Notes: generated by a model not told the origin, from the letters alone. Positions 53,713 to 62,746 are shown, counted from the stretch's first letter. The stretch is 64,000 bases of DNA from Palsa-1439 sp050015495 (GCA_050015495.1 JBEKBH010000010.1:1-64000); one strand, 5' to 3'. Made by a program: numbers and translations.

Positions 53713-55140
53713 TCAGGATGTCTGGACAGTCAGTAACGCCTGCAACATCTCATCCACCGTGGTCATCACATGGGCGGACGCTTCGTAGGCGTTTTGGTAG
53801 GTGCTGAGATTGCCCATCTCCTCCACCAGGGAAACGCCGCTGATCGAGGAGCGCTGCTGTTGCAACATTTGCTGGACGGTTTCCTGGTCGCTCACTTCGT
53901 TATTGGCGGATGACAGTGATTGGCCAATCGTCGCCACCGTATTGGCGTATGACTGGCTGAATGTCTGGTTGTTCAGACCTCCGCTGGTTTGGTTCGCCAA
54001 CTGCGCCATCTTCAGGACGACCGTGTTGTCGCCGGTGTCGTCCTGGTCGGGAGTGATCTGGACGCCGCTGGCCTGGAACAAGGCGGGGTTGTTTACCACG
54101 TCTGAATTCACGGCGATGTCGCTGGCATCCGCGCCGACGAAAAACAACCCGTTCGTACTGCCCGTGAGGCTAAAGCCCTTTTGGTAAACCCCGTTCACGG
54201 CGACGATCAATTGCGTTGCCAGATTGTTGAGGCTGTCGGACAACGTCGCCACGGGACCGTCGCGTGCGTCGATCTCACCGGCGATGCTGCCACCGGTGAG
54301 CGTGAGCGGCGTGCCCGCCGTTGCCGCCTGTACCAGCATCTGGCCGCCACCGGCGTTGTATACATGCATGGTGTCGGTCACACTGTCACCCGATACCATC
54401 TGCACGCCACCGATGCTGATACTCACCGTGCCGTCGCTTTGCGGGGCCACGCTGATATTGGTCAGATTGGCCAGGTTTTCAATGTCTTCCTCGCGCTGGT
54501 CGAGCAGGTCGTTGGCTGACGAGCCGGTCGTGGCCTGCGCCATGGCGATCTGCCTGTTGAGGCCGGCGATCTCGCTCAGAAGCTGGTTCCCGTTGGTCAC
54601 GTCGGTTTGCAACTGGCCGTTCAATTGTGAAGTGAGCGACCCCAGTTGCTGTGACACTTGATTGAACTGGCTGGCCAGCGTGCTGGCGTCGCCGATCACC
54701 ACCTGCCGCTCCGACAACGAGTTGGGTTCCGTCGAGAGAGTTTGCAGGTCGTTGAAAAAATTCGACAAGGCGCTGGCGATCCCCTGCGACGAATCACTCG
54801 AGCTGGTGCTGGAGCCGGTGACTTGCTGGCCGAGATCTGTCTGCGCGAATTGCAGGGCTTGCTGCTGGGTTTGCCAGTACGACGACGCGCTGTTTTCCGC
54901 CTGAATCTGGGTGTTCACCACCTGGCTGACAATTTGTTGGACGCCCGTCGCTTGCACGCCGGTGCCCTCGACACCGACACTCGTGGCCACAGATGCCGAG
55001 GCGGAAATATCCAGCACCTGGCGTGAGTAGTTGGGATTGTTGACATTCGACAGGTTTTGTCCCGTCACTTCGATCCCGGCCTGCTGCGTGTCCATCGTAC
55101 GCGCCGCCATGTTCAACACGGAAAACAGGCCGAGGCTCAT
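53713..55140 (-). CDS. flgK: flagellar hook-associated protein 1 (FlgK)
   Basis: 475 residues. SLGLFSVLNMAARTMDTQQAGIEVTGQNLSNVNNPNYSRQ is the FlgK start, and the C-terminal NEVSDQETVQQMLQQQRSSISGVSLVEEMGNLSTYQNAYEASAHVMTTVDEMLQALL is the conserved rod/hook-type tail. It lies between hook and FlgL. It overlaps flgN by four bases, so chaperone and client are translated together. Confidence 0.95.
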   Translation of the reverse strand: MSLGLFSVLNMAARTMDTQQAGIEVTGQNLSNVNNPNYSRQVLDISASASVATSVGVEGTGVQATGVQQIVSQVVNTQIQAENSASSYWQTQQQALQFAQTDLGQQVTGSSTSSSDSSQGIASALSNFFNDLQTLSTEPNSLSERQVVIGDASTLASQFNQVSQQLGSLTSQLNGQLQTDVTNGNQLLSEIAGLNRQIAMAQATTGSSANDLLDQREEDIENLANLTNISVAPQSDGTVSISIGGVQMVSGDSVTDTMHVYNAGGGQMLVQAATAGTPLTLTGGSIAGEIDARDGPVATLSDSLNNLATQLIVAVNGVYQKGFSLTGSTNGLFFVGADASDIAVNSDVVNNPALFQASGVQITPDQDDTGDNTVVLKMAQLANQTSGGLNNQTFSQSYANTVATIGQSLSSANNEVSDQETVQQMLQQQRSSISGVSLVEEMGNLSTYQNAYEASAHVMTTVDEMLQALLTVQTS

Positions 55141-55634
55141 CCGACCACCTCACAGAGACCCGGGCGCGTGGTGCGGATCGGGGATGTCTTGCCCGACTGA
55201 TTGTAGGTGGTGACAGAACTCGATGGAAACAGCGTCGCCATGAACCGTTGCATCATCTCGATGGAGCAACTCAGCAGCAAATGGTTTTGCCGCGCGCGCT
55301 GTTGGACGCGCCGCAGGCACTGGTTGATTTCATCGACGAGCGTCTTCACCAGCCCCCGATGCGGTTCCGGCACTTTACCGAGAAGGCTGCTGAATGGTGC
55401 GTCGGCGGGCAGTTGCAGCGACAAGCTGAGCTGGGTTTGGAATTGTTCCCGCTCCCGTCGCGCCACCTGAATGACCGAGGTCTGCGCGTTGATGGCGGCC
55501 AGGTTTTCCAGCAGCGCCGCGCCGGACCGCTGCACCACGAGGTGCTGCTGCTGTTCCAGCAGCGCCAGCATCTCACCGTACTGTTGCAGTTCTTCGCGCA
55601 ATGCGGCGATCAACCGTTGAATGGATTCGTTCAT
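55137..55634 (-). CDS. flgN: FlgN-like flagellar export chaperone
   Basis: 165 residues, mostly helical: RLIAALREELQQYGEMLALLEQQQHLVVQRSG, then AINAQTSVIQVARREREQFQTQL and LVDEINQCLRRVQQRARQNHLLLSCSIEMMQRF, the FlgN pattern. It should chaperone FlgK and FlgL before export. Sequence conservation in this family is low, so position directly upstream of flgK is a large part of the support. Confidence 0.82.
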   Translation of the reverse strand: MNESIQRLIAALREELQQYGEMLALLEQQQHLVVQRSGAALLENLAAINAQTSVIQVARREREQFQTQLSLSLQLPADAPFSSLLGKVPEPHRGLVKTLVDEINQCLRRVQQRARQNHLLLSCSIEMMQRFMATLFPSSSVTTYNQSGKTSPIRTTRPGLCEVVG

Positions 55635-55948
55635 TGGCCCGTGAGTTGTTTGGTCAATTGCGTGTTCAATGTCCGCGCCAGGCCCAACCCGCCCGCGCGG
55701 CTCATGCTGTCCGCCAGTTGCTTCACCGTCATGTCGCGGTAGATCGAGCTGGCCGTCGAGTCATCGGTGTATTTCGACTTGAAGGTTGGTTTTTGCGCTT
55801 CCGACAGGATCTGCCGCAACAAGACCGCCTCGAATTGCCGGCCGACTTCCCCCATTTTCTCTTCCTCCGTCAGGCTGGTGTTGCCGGCGAGCTTCTCCAG
55901 GGGAATATCGGCCGCGTCAACCTTGGGTTGGATCGAGGAAATGTCCAT
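55631..55948 (-). CDS. flgJ: FlgJ-type rod-binding protein, N-terminal domain only
   Basis: 105 residues. LTEEEKMGEVGRQFEAVLLRQILSEAQKP and SSIYRDMTVKQLADSMSRAGGLGLARTL are the rod-binding domain signature. The C-terminal peptidoglycan hydrolase domain of enterobacterial FlgJ is absent, which is common outside gamma-proteobacteria; a separate hydrolase must open the wall. Overlaps flgN by four bases. Confidence 0.9.
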   Translation of the reverse strand: MDISSIQPKVDAADIPLEKLAGNTSLTEEEKMGEVGRQFEAVLLRQILSEAQKPTFKSKYTDDSTASSIYRDMTVKQLADSMSRAGGLGLARTLNTQLTKQLTGQ

Positions 55949-55951
55949 GGC

Positions 55952-57076
55952 CTACCGGATCACCAGTTCCGCCTGCAAGGCGCCCGCCTGTTTCATTGCC
56001 TGGAAGATGGACATCATGTCGCGCGGGGTCACTCCCAACGCGTTCAGGGCCGCGGCGACCTTTTCCACCGTGGGCAATTCGGGGAACGTCACGAGCGCGG
56101 CTTTCGACTCCTTCACCTTCGTGTCCGTATGCGGCGTCACTTCTGTTGTTCCCGTCTGGCTCATCGGGTTGGGCTGCGAGACATCCAGTGTCGACGTGAT
56201 GGTGATCGTCAAATTGCCGTGCGACACCGCGCAACTGGAAATCTTGATTCGCGAGGTGGCCACGATCGTGCCGGTGCGTTCATTGATGATGATGCGAGCC
56301 GGCGTGTCCGGCGTGACTTCGATGGCATCCAAAAGCGCGATAAACTCCACGGGCAACTGTTCGGCGCCGGCAGGCAATTTCACGCGCACGGAAGTCGAAT
56401 CGATCGCCTCGGCGCTATTGGTAAATGTCTCATTGATGGCCTCCGCCAACCGCGCTGCCGAGGTGAAATCCGGCTCGCGCAGCATGAGATCAATCGAGTT
56501 GTTGCGCACGATGGTCGCGGGAATCGTGTTTTCCACCAGTGCGCCGTTGACGATCTGGCCCGTGGTCGGATGGTTCTTCTGGACGGTCGCACCGCCCGCG
56601 CCGCCGGCGCCCGCCGAGAACCCGCCGATGACCACCGGGCCCTGTGCCACGGCGTACACCTTGCCGTCCGCGCCGAGTAACGGCGTCTGCAACAGCACGC
56701 CGCCCGACAATGACGTCGCATCGCCCAGTGAGGATATCGTGACATCGAGCCGCGCGCCGGGTTTTGCAAACGCAGGGATATCTGCCGTCACCATTACCGC
56801 CCCGACGTTTTTCAATTGGAGTGTCGAAGCCGGGACGTTGATTCCGAATCGCATGAGCATGTTGGCGATGCTCTGAAGCGTGTGAACGGGGTTTTGATCG
56901 CCCGTATTATTAAGGCCGGAGACCAGGCCGTAACCGACCAATTGGTTGTCACACGCCCCGGCGACGATCACGAGGTCCTTCACGCGAACTCCCAGGGCAA
57001 AACCCGTCGGCGCGCCGGTCAACAGCGTGGCAATGATCTGCACAATGAGAAGAAGCTTCTGGCGTAGCGTTTTCAT
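55952..57076 (-). CDS. flgI: flagellar P-ring protein
   Basis: 374 residues. Signal peptide (LLLIVQIIATLLTGAPTGFA) then VRVKDLVIVAGACDNQLVGYGLVSGLNNTGDQ, DVTISSLGDATSLSGGVLLQTPL, AQGPVVIGGFSAG and the C-terminal VEKVAAALNALGVTPRDMMSIFQAMKQAGALQAELVI. Forms the periplasmic bushing around the rod. Full length. Three bases separate it from flgJ. Confidence 0.96.
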   Translation of the reverse strand: MKTLRQKLLLIVQIIATLLTGAPTGFALGVRVKDLVIVAGACDNQLVGYGLVSGLNNTGDQNPVHTLQSIANMLMRFGINVPASTLQLKNVGAVMVTADIPAFAKPGARLDVTISSLGDATSLSGGVLLQTPLLGADGKVYAVAQGPVVIGGFSAGAGGAGGATVQKNHPTTGQIVNGALVENTIPATIVRNNSIDLMLREPDFTSAARLAEAINETFTNSAEAIDSTSVRVKLPAGAEQLPVEFIALLDAIEVTPDTPARIIINERTGTIVATSRIKISSCAVSHGNLTITITSTLDVSQPNPMSQTGTTEVTPHTDTKVKESKAALVTFPELPTVEKVAAALNALGVTPRDMMSIFQAMKQAGALQAELVIR

Positions 57077-57081
57077 CAGAA

Positions 57082-57705
57082 TCAGAACGGACTGTATTTA
57101 TCCCACAATTCCATGAACCAGCCCTTGCGTTGGCTGTTGGTGACAGTTCCTTTGCTAAGGATCTTGATGGTCGCGTCGGCGACATTGTAACTGAACACTG
57201 TGTCGTTGGCCGCGATATCTTCCGGTCGCACGACGCCGCGCAGCACGATATCCTGCTGCTCGCCGGCAAACTGTGTGTGGCGCGTGCCTTCCACAATCAT
57301 ATTGCGGTTGGGCAGCACATCCACCACCCGCACGGGGACTTCGGCCACGATCTGCTCGTTGTTATTGATCTGGCCGCTCCCGTCGAAGCTGTGGGCGGTG
57401 GAATACTGCAGCGAGGGCAACGTTCCTTTCTTGGTCAGAAATGAACTCGCGGCCGGACTGAACAGGATCGCTTGCAGGGCGTCATTCACCGAGGATGCTT
57501 TGGAAGTTTTTGTCTCGTTGTTCTTCGTGGCCGTGCTGTTCTCCTGCACCACGATGGTCACGATGTCACCGACGGCAAACGCCTTGCGGTCGGCAAACAT
57601 GGACGGCGCCAACGGTTGGCGCCACAAGGAATCCGCCTGCGCCGGACCAACCGCCAGCGCGCAGCCCACCACCACTTCACATAGAAACTGAAATCGCGCC
57701 TTCAT
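57082..57705 (-). CDS. flgH: flagellar L-ring protein
   Basis: 207 residues from ATG 57705. SLWRQPLAPSMFADRKAFAVGDIVTIVVQENSTATKNNETKTSK and PVRVVDVLPNRNMIVEGTRHTQFAGEQQDIVLRGVVRPEDIAANDTVFSYNVADATIKI are FlgH hallmarks. Its presence confirms an outer membrane. The signal (VVVGCALAVGPAQA) lacks a convincing lipobox Cys close to SLW, unlike typical FlgH lipoproteins. Overlaps flgA by 29 bases. Confidence 0.94.
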   Translation of the reverse strand: MKARFQFLCEVVVGCALAVGPAQADSLWRQPLAPSMFADRKAFAVGDIVTIVVQENSTATKNNETKTSKASSVNDALQAILFSPAASSFLTKKGTLPSLQYSTAHSFDGSGQINNNEQIVAEVPVRVVDVLPNRNMIVEGTRHTQFAGEQQDIVLRGVVRPEDIAANDTVFSYNVADATIKILSKGTVTNSQRKGWFMELWDKYSPF

Positions 57706-58450
57706 TTTCCACCTTTCCACGGAATTCACGGTTGGATTGCGGATTGCGCACACGCACTTGCTGGCCGACGGCGCCATCCTCCAGCACTTCGACTTTCAAT
57801 GAGATCGCCATGGCGCCATCCCGCACCACGGCTTCAGCCAGCTGCCCCCGTCGGACCACGGTCCGCGGCCTCACGTGACGATCCAGGATGACGGCGCCGC
57901 ACGAAACATTCTCGGAAATCTCCAGCGCCGAAGGATCGACGCCGCCCAGATATGCCTCGCGACACACCAGCACGTCCCGGCGTTCGCGAGCGCAGTCGCT
58001 ATCCGCAAACAACTCGCCGCGCCGCAAGGCCGAGCGTGCCACCCACACATCGCGCCAGACGTGCGCGGTCAGCGGCATCTGCCAGGATCCCAGTCGCCGG
58101 TCGTTGGCCATCAATTCAAACCGAGCAATAAAATCATGTGTCACGCCGACGGTCGGCACCTCGGTCACCCTCAGCGTGACCGTCTCGGGGGGAACCGCCA
58201 GCGGCGTCCAGGTGCGCCCCAGGGTCAGGTCCAACTCGCCGAGATCGCGGACATAGTCGCGCTGGAGCGTCGCCGTGAGCATGGTTTTCAGTGCGGCCTC
58301 GTCGAGCAGGTGTGCCTGCGGCTGTGCCACGGGAACGTCGTTTGTTGAAGAAGCGGGGGCAGAGGGCTCAGAAGCGGGTGCCAGAACCACGAACCCTCCG
58401 CCGGTGAGGATGGCGAAAACAAGAACCAGCGTGAAATGCGGTAATCTCAT
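57677..58450 (-). CDS. flgA: flagellar P-ring assembly chaperone FlgA
   Basis: 257 residues. Signal peptide (LVLVFAILTGGGFVVLAPA), a variable linker, then an SAF-like C-terminal half: VWVARSALRRGELFADSDCARERRDVLVCREAYLG, CGAVILDRHVRPRTVVRRGQLAEAVVRDGAMAISLKVEVLEDGAVGQQVRVRNPQSNREFRGKV. It assists FlgI assembly in the periplasm. Six bases after flgG, overlapping flgH. Confidence 0.9.
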   Translation of the reverse strand: MRLPHFTLVLVFAILTGGGFVVLAPASEPSAPASSTNDVPVAQPQAHLLDEAALKTMLTATLQRDYVRDLGELDLTLGRTWTPLAVPPETVTLRVTEVPTVGVTHDFIARFELMANDRRLGSWQMPLTAHVWRDVWVARSALRRGELFADSDCARERRDVLVCREAYLGGVDPSALEISENVSCGAVILDRHVRPRTVVRRGQLAEAVVRDGAMAISLKVEVLEDGAVGQQVRVRNPQSNREFRGKVENEGAISVSM

Positions 58451-58456
58451 ATATCG

Positions 58457-59236
58457 TTATTTGCGCAAGTTGTTGCTCATCTGCATCATTTCGTCCGCCG
58501 CTTGCACGGCCTTGGCGTTTACTTCATAGGCTCGCTGCGCCTCGATCAAATTGACCATTTCCTGGACGACCTGCACGTTCGACAATTCGATATAGCCCTG
58601 CGCCAGCGCGCCGAAGCCGCTTTCGCCGGGCGTGCCGACTTCGGGAGGACCCGAGCCTGCGGTTTGCTGGTACAAGTTGCCGCCTATCGAGCTGAGGCCT
58701 CCCTCGTTCTCAAACCGGGTCAGCTGCACCTGAAACGTCGTGTTGCCGCTGGCGGTCGTATAGGAGACCTGACCATTGGAAGAAATCGAGATGTTGGTCG
58801 TGCCTTGTGGCACGGCCTGAAACCCTTGCAGGGGCAAGCCGTTGCTGGTGACAATTCGGCCGTTCGAGTCCGTCTTGAATCCGCCATCGCGCGTGTACGC
58901 CAGTGTGCCGTCGGGCAACTGGACCTCAAAGAAGCCGTCCCCCTGGACCGCCACATCAAGCTGGGAGCCGGTGCTGCTCAGTTCGCCGGTCGTGAAGACC
59001 TTCTCGGTGGAGACAACCTGCGAGCCATGGCCGATTTGGATGCCGCTGGGCAACTCGTTTCCCGACCCTTGGTCCGTGCCCGCCTGGCGCTGCGTGTCGT
59101 ACAGCAAATCCTGAAATTCGATTTTGGTCGCCTTATAGCCCGTGGTGTTGACGTTGGCCAGGTCGTTGGAGATGACGTCCAGATTGGTTTGCTGGGCGTT
59201 CATTCCCGAGGCGGCGGAATAGAGGGCTCGAAGCAT
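58457..59236 (-). CDS. flgG: flagellar distal rod protein
   Basis: 259 residues. LRALYSAASGMNAQQTNLDVISNDLANVNTTGYK start motif, DVAVQGDGFFEVQLPDGTLAYTRDGGFKTDSNG, and LEOS-type tail QGYIELSNVQVVQEMVNLIEAQRAYEVNAKAVQAADEMM. Length matches FlgG. Follows flgF by 15 bases. Confidence 0.96.
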   Translation of the reverse strand: MLRALYSAASGMNAQQTNLDVISNDLANVNTTGYKATKIEFQDLLYDTQRQAGTDQGSGNELPSGIQIGHGSQVVSTEKVFTTGELSSTGSQLDVAVQGDGFFEVQLPDGTLAYTRDGGFKTDSNGRIVTSNGLPLQGFQAVPQGTTNISISSNGQVSYTTASGNTTFQVQLTRFENEGGLSSIGGNLYQQTAGSGPPEVGTPGESGFGALAQGYIELSNVQVVQEMVNLIEAQRAYEVNAKAVQAADEMMQMSNNLRK

Positions 59237-59251
59237 GGATGGTCAGCCTTT

Positions 59252-59986
59252 TTATACAGGGTTGGGATTGCCGAGATCGTTGATCGCGTGGTTCATGCGG
59301 TCATCATGCATCTGCAGGACCCGCTGGGAGGCTTCGTATTGGCGCATCGCGGTAATCATGTGGGCCATCTCGGCGACCGGAGAGACGTTGCTCCCTTCCA
59401 GATACCCCTGACGCACGAGCGTGGTGTTGGTGGTGGCTGGCGATGACACCAGACTGGGATTCTTCGCGGCGAAATAACTATTGCCGATCTGCGTGAGCAG
59501 TTGCGGGTTGTTAAACGTCGTGAGTGCGAGCTTCCCCAACAAATTGCTGCCCTGGCTGACGGTACCGTCCGGGGCGATGGAAATCGGGCCTGGAGTTTTC
59601 AAATCGATCTGAATGGGGCCACTGTCGGTTTGCACCGTATAGCCCTGTTTCGTGACGAGTTGACCCAAGGCGTTGAATTGAAATTCGCCGTCCCGCGTGT
59701 AGGCCATTTGACCGCTGGGCAATTGCACTTCAAAAAAGCCGTCGCCTTCGATGGCCACATCCGTCGGTACATTCGTGGGGCGAAGCTGACCCTGCTCGAA
59801 GTTGGTGACGACTTGCGTGGTCGGGAGCAAACCGCCTTGTCCCTGCGCCGCCTGAATTGTGCTAAAGACAACATCCGATTTCTTGAAGCCGGGCACGGAG
59901 CCAGCCGCGAGGTTCTCAGAGATCACGTCCTGCCAATTCGCATTCGCGTTCAGGGCTGCCGCGGCCTGGTAGAGGCTTATATTCAT
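59252..59986 (-). CDS. flgF: flagellar proximal rod protein FlgF
   Basis: 244 residues. The start MNISLYQAAAALNANANWQDVISENLAAGSVPGFK is a divergent rod motif; DVAIEGDGFFEVQLPSGQMAYTRDGEFQFNALGQLVTKQGY and EGSNVSPVAEMAHMITAMRQYEASQRVLQMHDDRM complete the FlgF/FlgG pattern. Position before flgG supports FlgF. A sigma-54-like promoter sequence lies just upstream. Confidence 0.9.
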   Translation of the reverse strand: MNISLYQAAAALNANANWQDVISENLAAGSVPGFKKSDVVFSTIQAAQGQGGLLPTTQVVTNFEQGQLRPTNVPTDVAIEGDGFFEVQLPSGQMAYTRDGEFQFNALGQLVTKQGYTVQTDSGPIQIDLKTPGPISIAPDGTVSQGSNLLGKLALTTFNNPQLLTQIGNSYFAAKNPSLVSSPATTNTTLVRQGYLEGSNVSPVAEMAHMITAMRQYEASQRVLQMHDDRMNHAINDLGNPNPV

Positions 59987-60000
59987 CGCGTGCTACTGCT

Positions 60001-60018
60001 TTGCAAATCGCATGCCAC
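60001..60018 (-). promoter_or_regulatory. sigma-54-like -24/-12 sequence upstream of flgF
   Basis: Minus strand: TGGCATG (60017-60011), four bases, TTGC (60006-60003). The invariant GG and GC are exactly ten bases apart, matching TGGCACGN4TTGC at ten of eleven defined positions. It falls in the only sizeable gap in the flagellar operon (60,0 to 60,1 kb). The predicted start would be about five bases before the flgF ATG, which is uncomfortably close. Confidence 0.4.
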
Positions 60019-60120
60019 GTCTCGAATGGCCTTGATTACCAGCGTGTTCCAGCAACATTCATCGGGATCTCTGGTAAAAGATGCCGCGTGCGGGCTGAAG
60101 TTTTTGCCGCCCGGTAACAA

Positions 60121-60324
60121 TCAGTACTCGCAGGCCAGTTCGACGACTCGTTCACACGAGCAACGAACGATGATGTGCGTGATACGGTCGCCATCGCGCT
60201 TGAGCGTAATGGTCGGTTGCGAGTCAGCGTGAGACGGCTGAGGGCCCGCCGCTGATGGCGATGGTGGCGCGCCGGTGGAAGCTGATTTGTTGGGGATCAC
60301 GAATGGAGTAAAGGGTTTGGTCAT
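60121..60324 (-). CDS. small flagellar-operon protein of unknown function
   Basis: 67 residues. A Pro/Ser-rich N-terminal half leads to ITLKRDGDRITHIIVRCSCERVVELACEY, a compact beta-rich unit with three Cys (CSC and C). It begins 14 bases after motB on the same strand and ends before the flgF gap. No family recognised; CSC suggests metal or redox chemistry. Its position in the operon is the main evidence that it is real. Confidence 0.65.
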   Translation of the reverse strand: MTKPFTPFVIPNKSASTGAPPSPSAAGPQPSHADSQPTITLKRDGDRITHIIVRCSCERVVELACEY

Positions 60325-60338
60325 CGGGGTAACAGGGT

Positions 60339-61070
60339 TTAAAGTTGGTCGTTGGGGCGCACCACCAGCGCCATGGTCACGCGACTATTGATCGCGTCGG
60401 ATGGATCGGTGTCGCGCAGGGGTTGAGTATCGGCGTACCCGGCCACCTTGGAGATCTGATCGTTCGGGACACCATTCTTCACGAGGACCCGACGCGCCGT
60501 GTTGGCACGGCCAGCACTCAAGTCCCACTTGTCCAGCGCGGGATCCCGGTCCGCTTCCCCTTGCGGGCTGTGGCCTTCGATTTCGACCAGAAATTGCTTG
60601 TAGCGGGCGATCTCCCACGCCAACGTCGAGAACACCCACTGGCCATACTCGGTGAAGGAGTCGCTGCCCGCCTGGAAGATCGGCTTCTGGATGCGGTTGA
60701 GCACGCTGATGTTCAGGCCTTTCTCGGTAAACTCGAGTTGCACCGACTGGTTCCGTTGGTATTCCGGGTTTGTCCCGAGGGCCTTGAGTAAATCGTCATT
60801 CAGGTGCCGCAGCATATCCATTTCCAGCGGTGACGGGGCTTCGTACTGGCCGTCCAGCGTCTTGCCTCGCAGCGTGTCGAGGGTATTGGGGATGACACCC
60901 GAGGACTGGCGTGGGCCTCGCATGAACGGATGTTTGAACGTCAGCTCGATGGCTTCTTTTACCTTCTTGTCTTGCGATGTAATCCACAAAACCAGAAACA
61001 AAGCCATCATCGCGGTCACGAAATCCGCGTACGCGACCTTCCAGGCGCCGCCGCCGTGTTTGCCGGCCAT
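60339..61070 (-). CDS. motB: flagellar motor stator protein MotB
   Basis: 243 residues. AWKVAYADFVTAMMALFLVLWI contains the membrane helix with the proton- or sodium-binding Asp (YADF). The C-terminal OmpA-like peptidoglycan-binding domain has FLVEIEGHSPQGEADRDP, WDLSAGRANTARRVLV and VAGYADTQPL. It anchors the stator to the wall. Six bases after motA. Confidence 0.95.
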   Translation of the reverse strand: MAGKHGGGAWKVAYADFVTAMMALFLVLWITSQDKKVKEAIELTFKHPFMRGPRQSSGVIPNTLDTLRGKTLDGQYEAPSPLEMDMLRHLNDDLLKALGTNPEYQRNQSVQLEFTEKGLNISVLNRIQKPIFQAGSDSFTEYGQWVFSTLAWEIARYKQFLVEIEGHSPQGEADRDPALDKWDLSAGRANTARRVLVKNGVPNDQISKVAGYADTQPLRDTDPSDAINSRVTMALVVRPNDQL

Positions 61071-61076
61071 CGTGCC

Positions 61077-61946
61077 CTACCCTTTCGCCTGCGTGTTGAG
61101 TGACTTGAGCATGGTCTCCATTTCCTCGGAAGTCGGGCGTACGTCACTGCCCAAACCACGGCGGGCAACCTCGACGGCGACGATGGGCGCCATCCCGTTG
61201 GCAAACGCCACCACCGCGGAGGCGATGCACCGAAAGTAAGACAATTCCGCACTCCCGATAAACTCCATGTTCGACGCGAGTGGATGCGCGAATCCGTAGG
61301 AAAGCAACACCCCGAGGAAAGTCCCAACCAGCGCCGCCGCGACCTTGTGCCCGATCTCCGCCGGCGGGCCGGCAATGGCCCCCATTGTGACGATGATGCC
61401 CAATACCGCCGCGACAATTCCGAAGCCGGGCAGCGCGTCGGCGGTCTTCGTCAGCACCCCGATTGGGGCGTTGTGCTCCTCTTCCTTCGCCGTCAGCTCG
61501 GTGTCGAGGAGCAGCTTCAATTGCTCCGGTTTCACGCGCCCATCCACGATGGGGCGCAACGCGTTGACCAGGAACTCGATGGTGTGCTCGTTATTGGTGA
61601 TCGACGGGTATTTCGACAGGATGCTGCTCTGCTTTGGATTGTTGACGTGCTCTTCCAGCGCGATCATGCCTTCGCGACGGCCCAGCATGAACATCTCGTA
61701 GAGGGCTTTCATCAGATCCTCGTACGATTGGCGGTTGTGCGGCGCACCCTTTAGCGTCTGCAACAGGCCTTTGACAATATCGATGAGAACTTTTTTCGGC
61801 GACATCACGATCAACGCCCCCAGCGCCGCACCCCCGATGGTGATGAACTCGGCAATGTGCACCAACGCGCCCACGTTGCCGCCAGCCAGTGTGAACCCCC
61901 CCAGCACGGCCCCCAACACAACAACCACCCCAATGATCACAATCAT
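61077..61946 (-). CDS. motA: flagellar motor stator protein MotA
   Basis: 289 residues from ATG 61946, overlapping the fliA stop (ATGA). Four helices, beginning IVIIGVVVVLGAVLGGFTLAGGN; ALIVMSPKKVLID, TADALPGFGIVAAVLGIIVTMGAI and LVGTFLGVLLSYGFAHPLAS are the MotA signatures, including the Pro residues needed for torque. With MotB it forms the ion-driven stator. Confidence 0.95.
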   Translation of the reverse strand: MIVIIGVVVVLGAVLGGFTLAGGNVGALVHIAEFITIGGAALGALIVMSPKKVLIDIVKGLLQTLKGAPHNRQSYEDLMKALYEMFMLGRREGMIALEEHVNNPKQSSILSKYPSITNNEHTIEFLVNALRPIVDGRVKPEQLKLLLDTELTAKEEEHNAPIGVLTKTADALPGFGIVAAVLGIIVTMGAIAGPPAEIGHKVAAALVGTFLGVLLSYGFAHPLASNMEFIGSAELSYFRCIASAVVAFANGMAPIVAVEVARRGLGSDVRPTSEEMETMLKSLNTQAKG

Positions 61947-62746
61947 GTCGCCATCCCTGCTTCCCGATTGTGCAGCCACGCCTTGATGGTCAGAATCGCC
62001 TGCGTATGGATCTGGCAGATGCGTGATTCCGTAAGGCCAAATGCCTCGGCGATCTCCCGCAGCCGCAAATCTTCAAAGTAATACAGGGCCAGCACCTTGC
62101 GTTGCACTTCCGGTAGTTGTTGAATTCTCTGGGCGATCAGCCCTGCCAGTTCCCGCCTCGACGCAGTTTCGACAGGCGTTTCCTGGCTGTCGTCGGCGAA
62201 CCTTTCATATTGCTCGGTGCCGTTAACTTCCTCGGATCTGATCACCGAATCCAGGCATACGAATGTCACCGGCCTGATCTCGTCGAGCAGGTCCTCATAA
62301 TCTGCCAGGGAAAGATCCATCGCCCGCGCGATCTCCTCCTCCGTCGGCGGTTCGCCCTTTCGTTGTTCCAATTCGGCTATGATTGCTTGCACGTGACGGG
62401 CCTTGCTGCGCATGGTGCGGCTGACACAATCCATTCGCCGCAGCTCATCAATGATGGCGCCGTGGATCCGGATGCGCGCATAGGTTTCAAAACTGGCACC
62501 GTTGTTTTCGTCGAAATTCCTCAAGGCATTCAGCAACCCAACCACACCCACGCTGTACAGGTCGTCCAGGTCAATGTGTGGCGGCAACGTCATCGCTGCG
62601 CGCCCCACCACGCTTCTGACCAACGGCAGGTGATCACGAACCAATTTGTCCTCGGCCGCGCTGCCGTGCACCGCATGATAGCGTTGCCGCACCTTGCCGG
62701 AACGCGAGCGCGGAGCCTCAAGACAGTGACCAGCCGAATTAGTCAC
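61943..62746 (-). CDS. fliA: flagellar sigma factor (sigma-28)
   Basis: 267 residues. Region 2 DHLPLVRSVVGRAAMTLPPHIDLDDLYSVGVVGLLNALRNFD, SFETYARIRIHGAIIDELRRMDCVSR, region 3 and a C-terminal region 4 (LPEVQRKVLALYYFEDLRLREIAEAFGLTESRICQIHTQAI) match FliA/WhiG. It directs late flagellar genes, whose promoters are not visible here. Overlaps the small gene upstream and motA downstream. Confidence 0.95.
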   Translation of the reverse strand: MTNSAGHCLEAPRSRSGKVRQRYHAVHGSAAEDKLVRDHLPLVRSVVGRAAMTLPPHIDLDDLYSVGVVGLLNALRNFDENNGASFETYARIRIHGAIIDELRRMDCVSRTMRSKARHVQAIIAELEQRKGEPPTEEEIARAMDLSLADYEDLLDEIRPVTFVCLDSVIRSEEVNGTEQYERFADDSQETPVETASRRELAGLIAQRIQQLPEVQRKVLALYYFEDLRLREIAEAFGLTESRICQIHTQAILTIKAWLHNREAGMAT

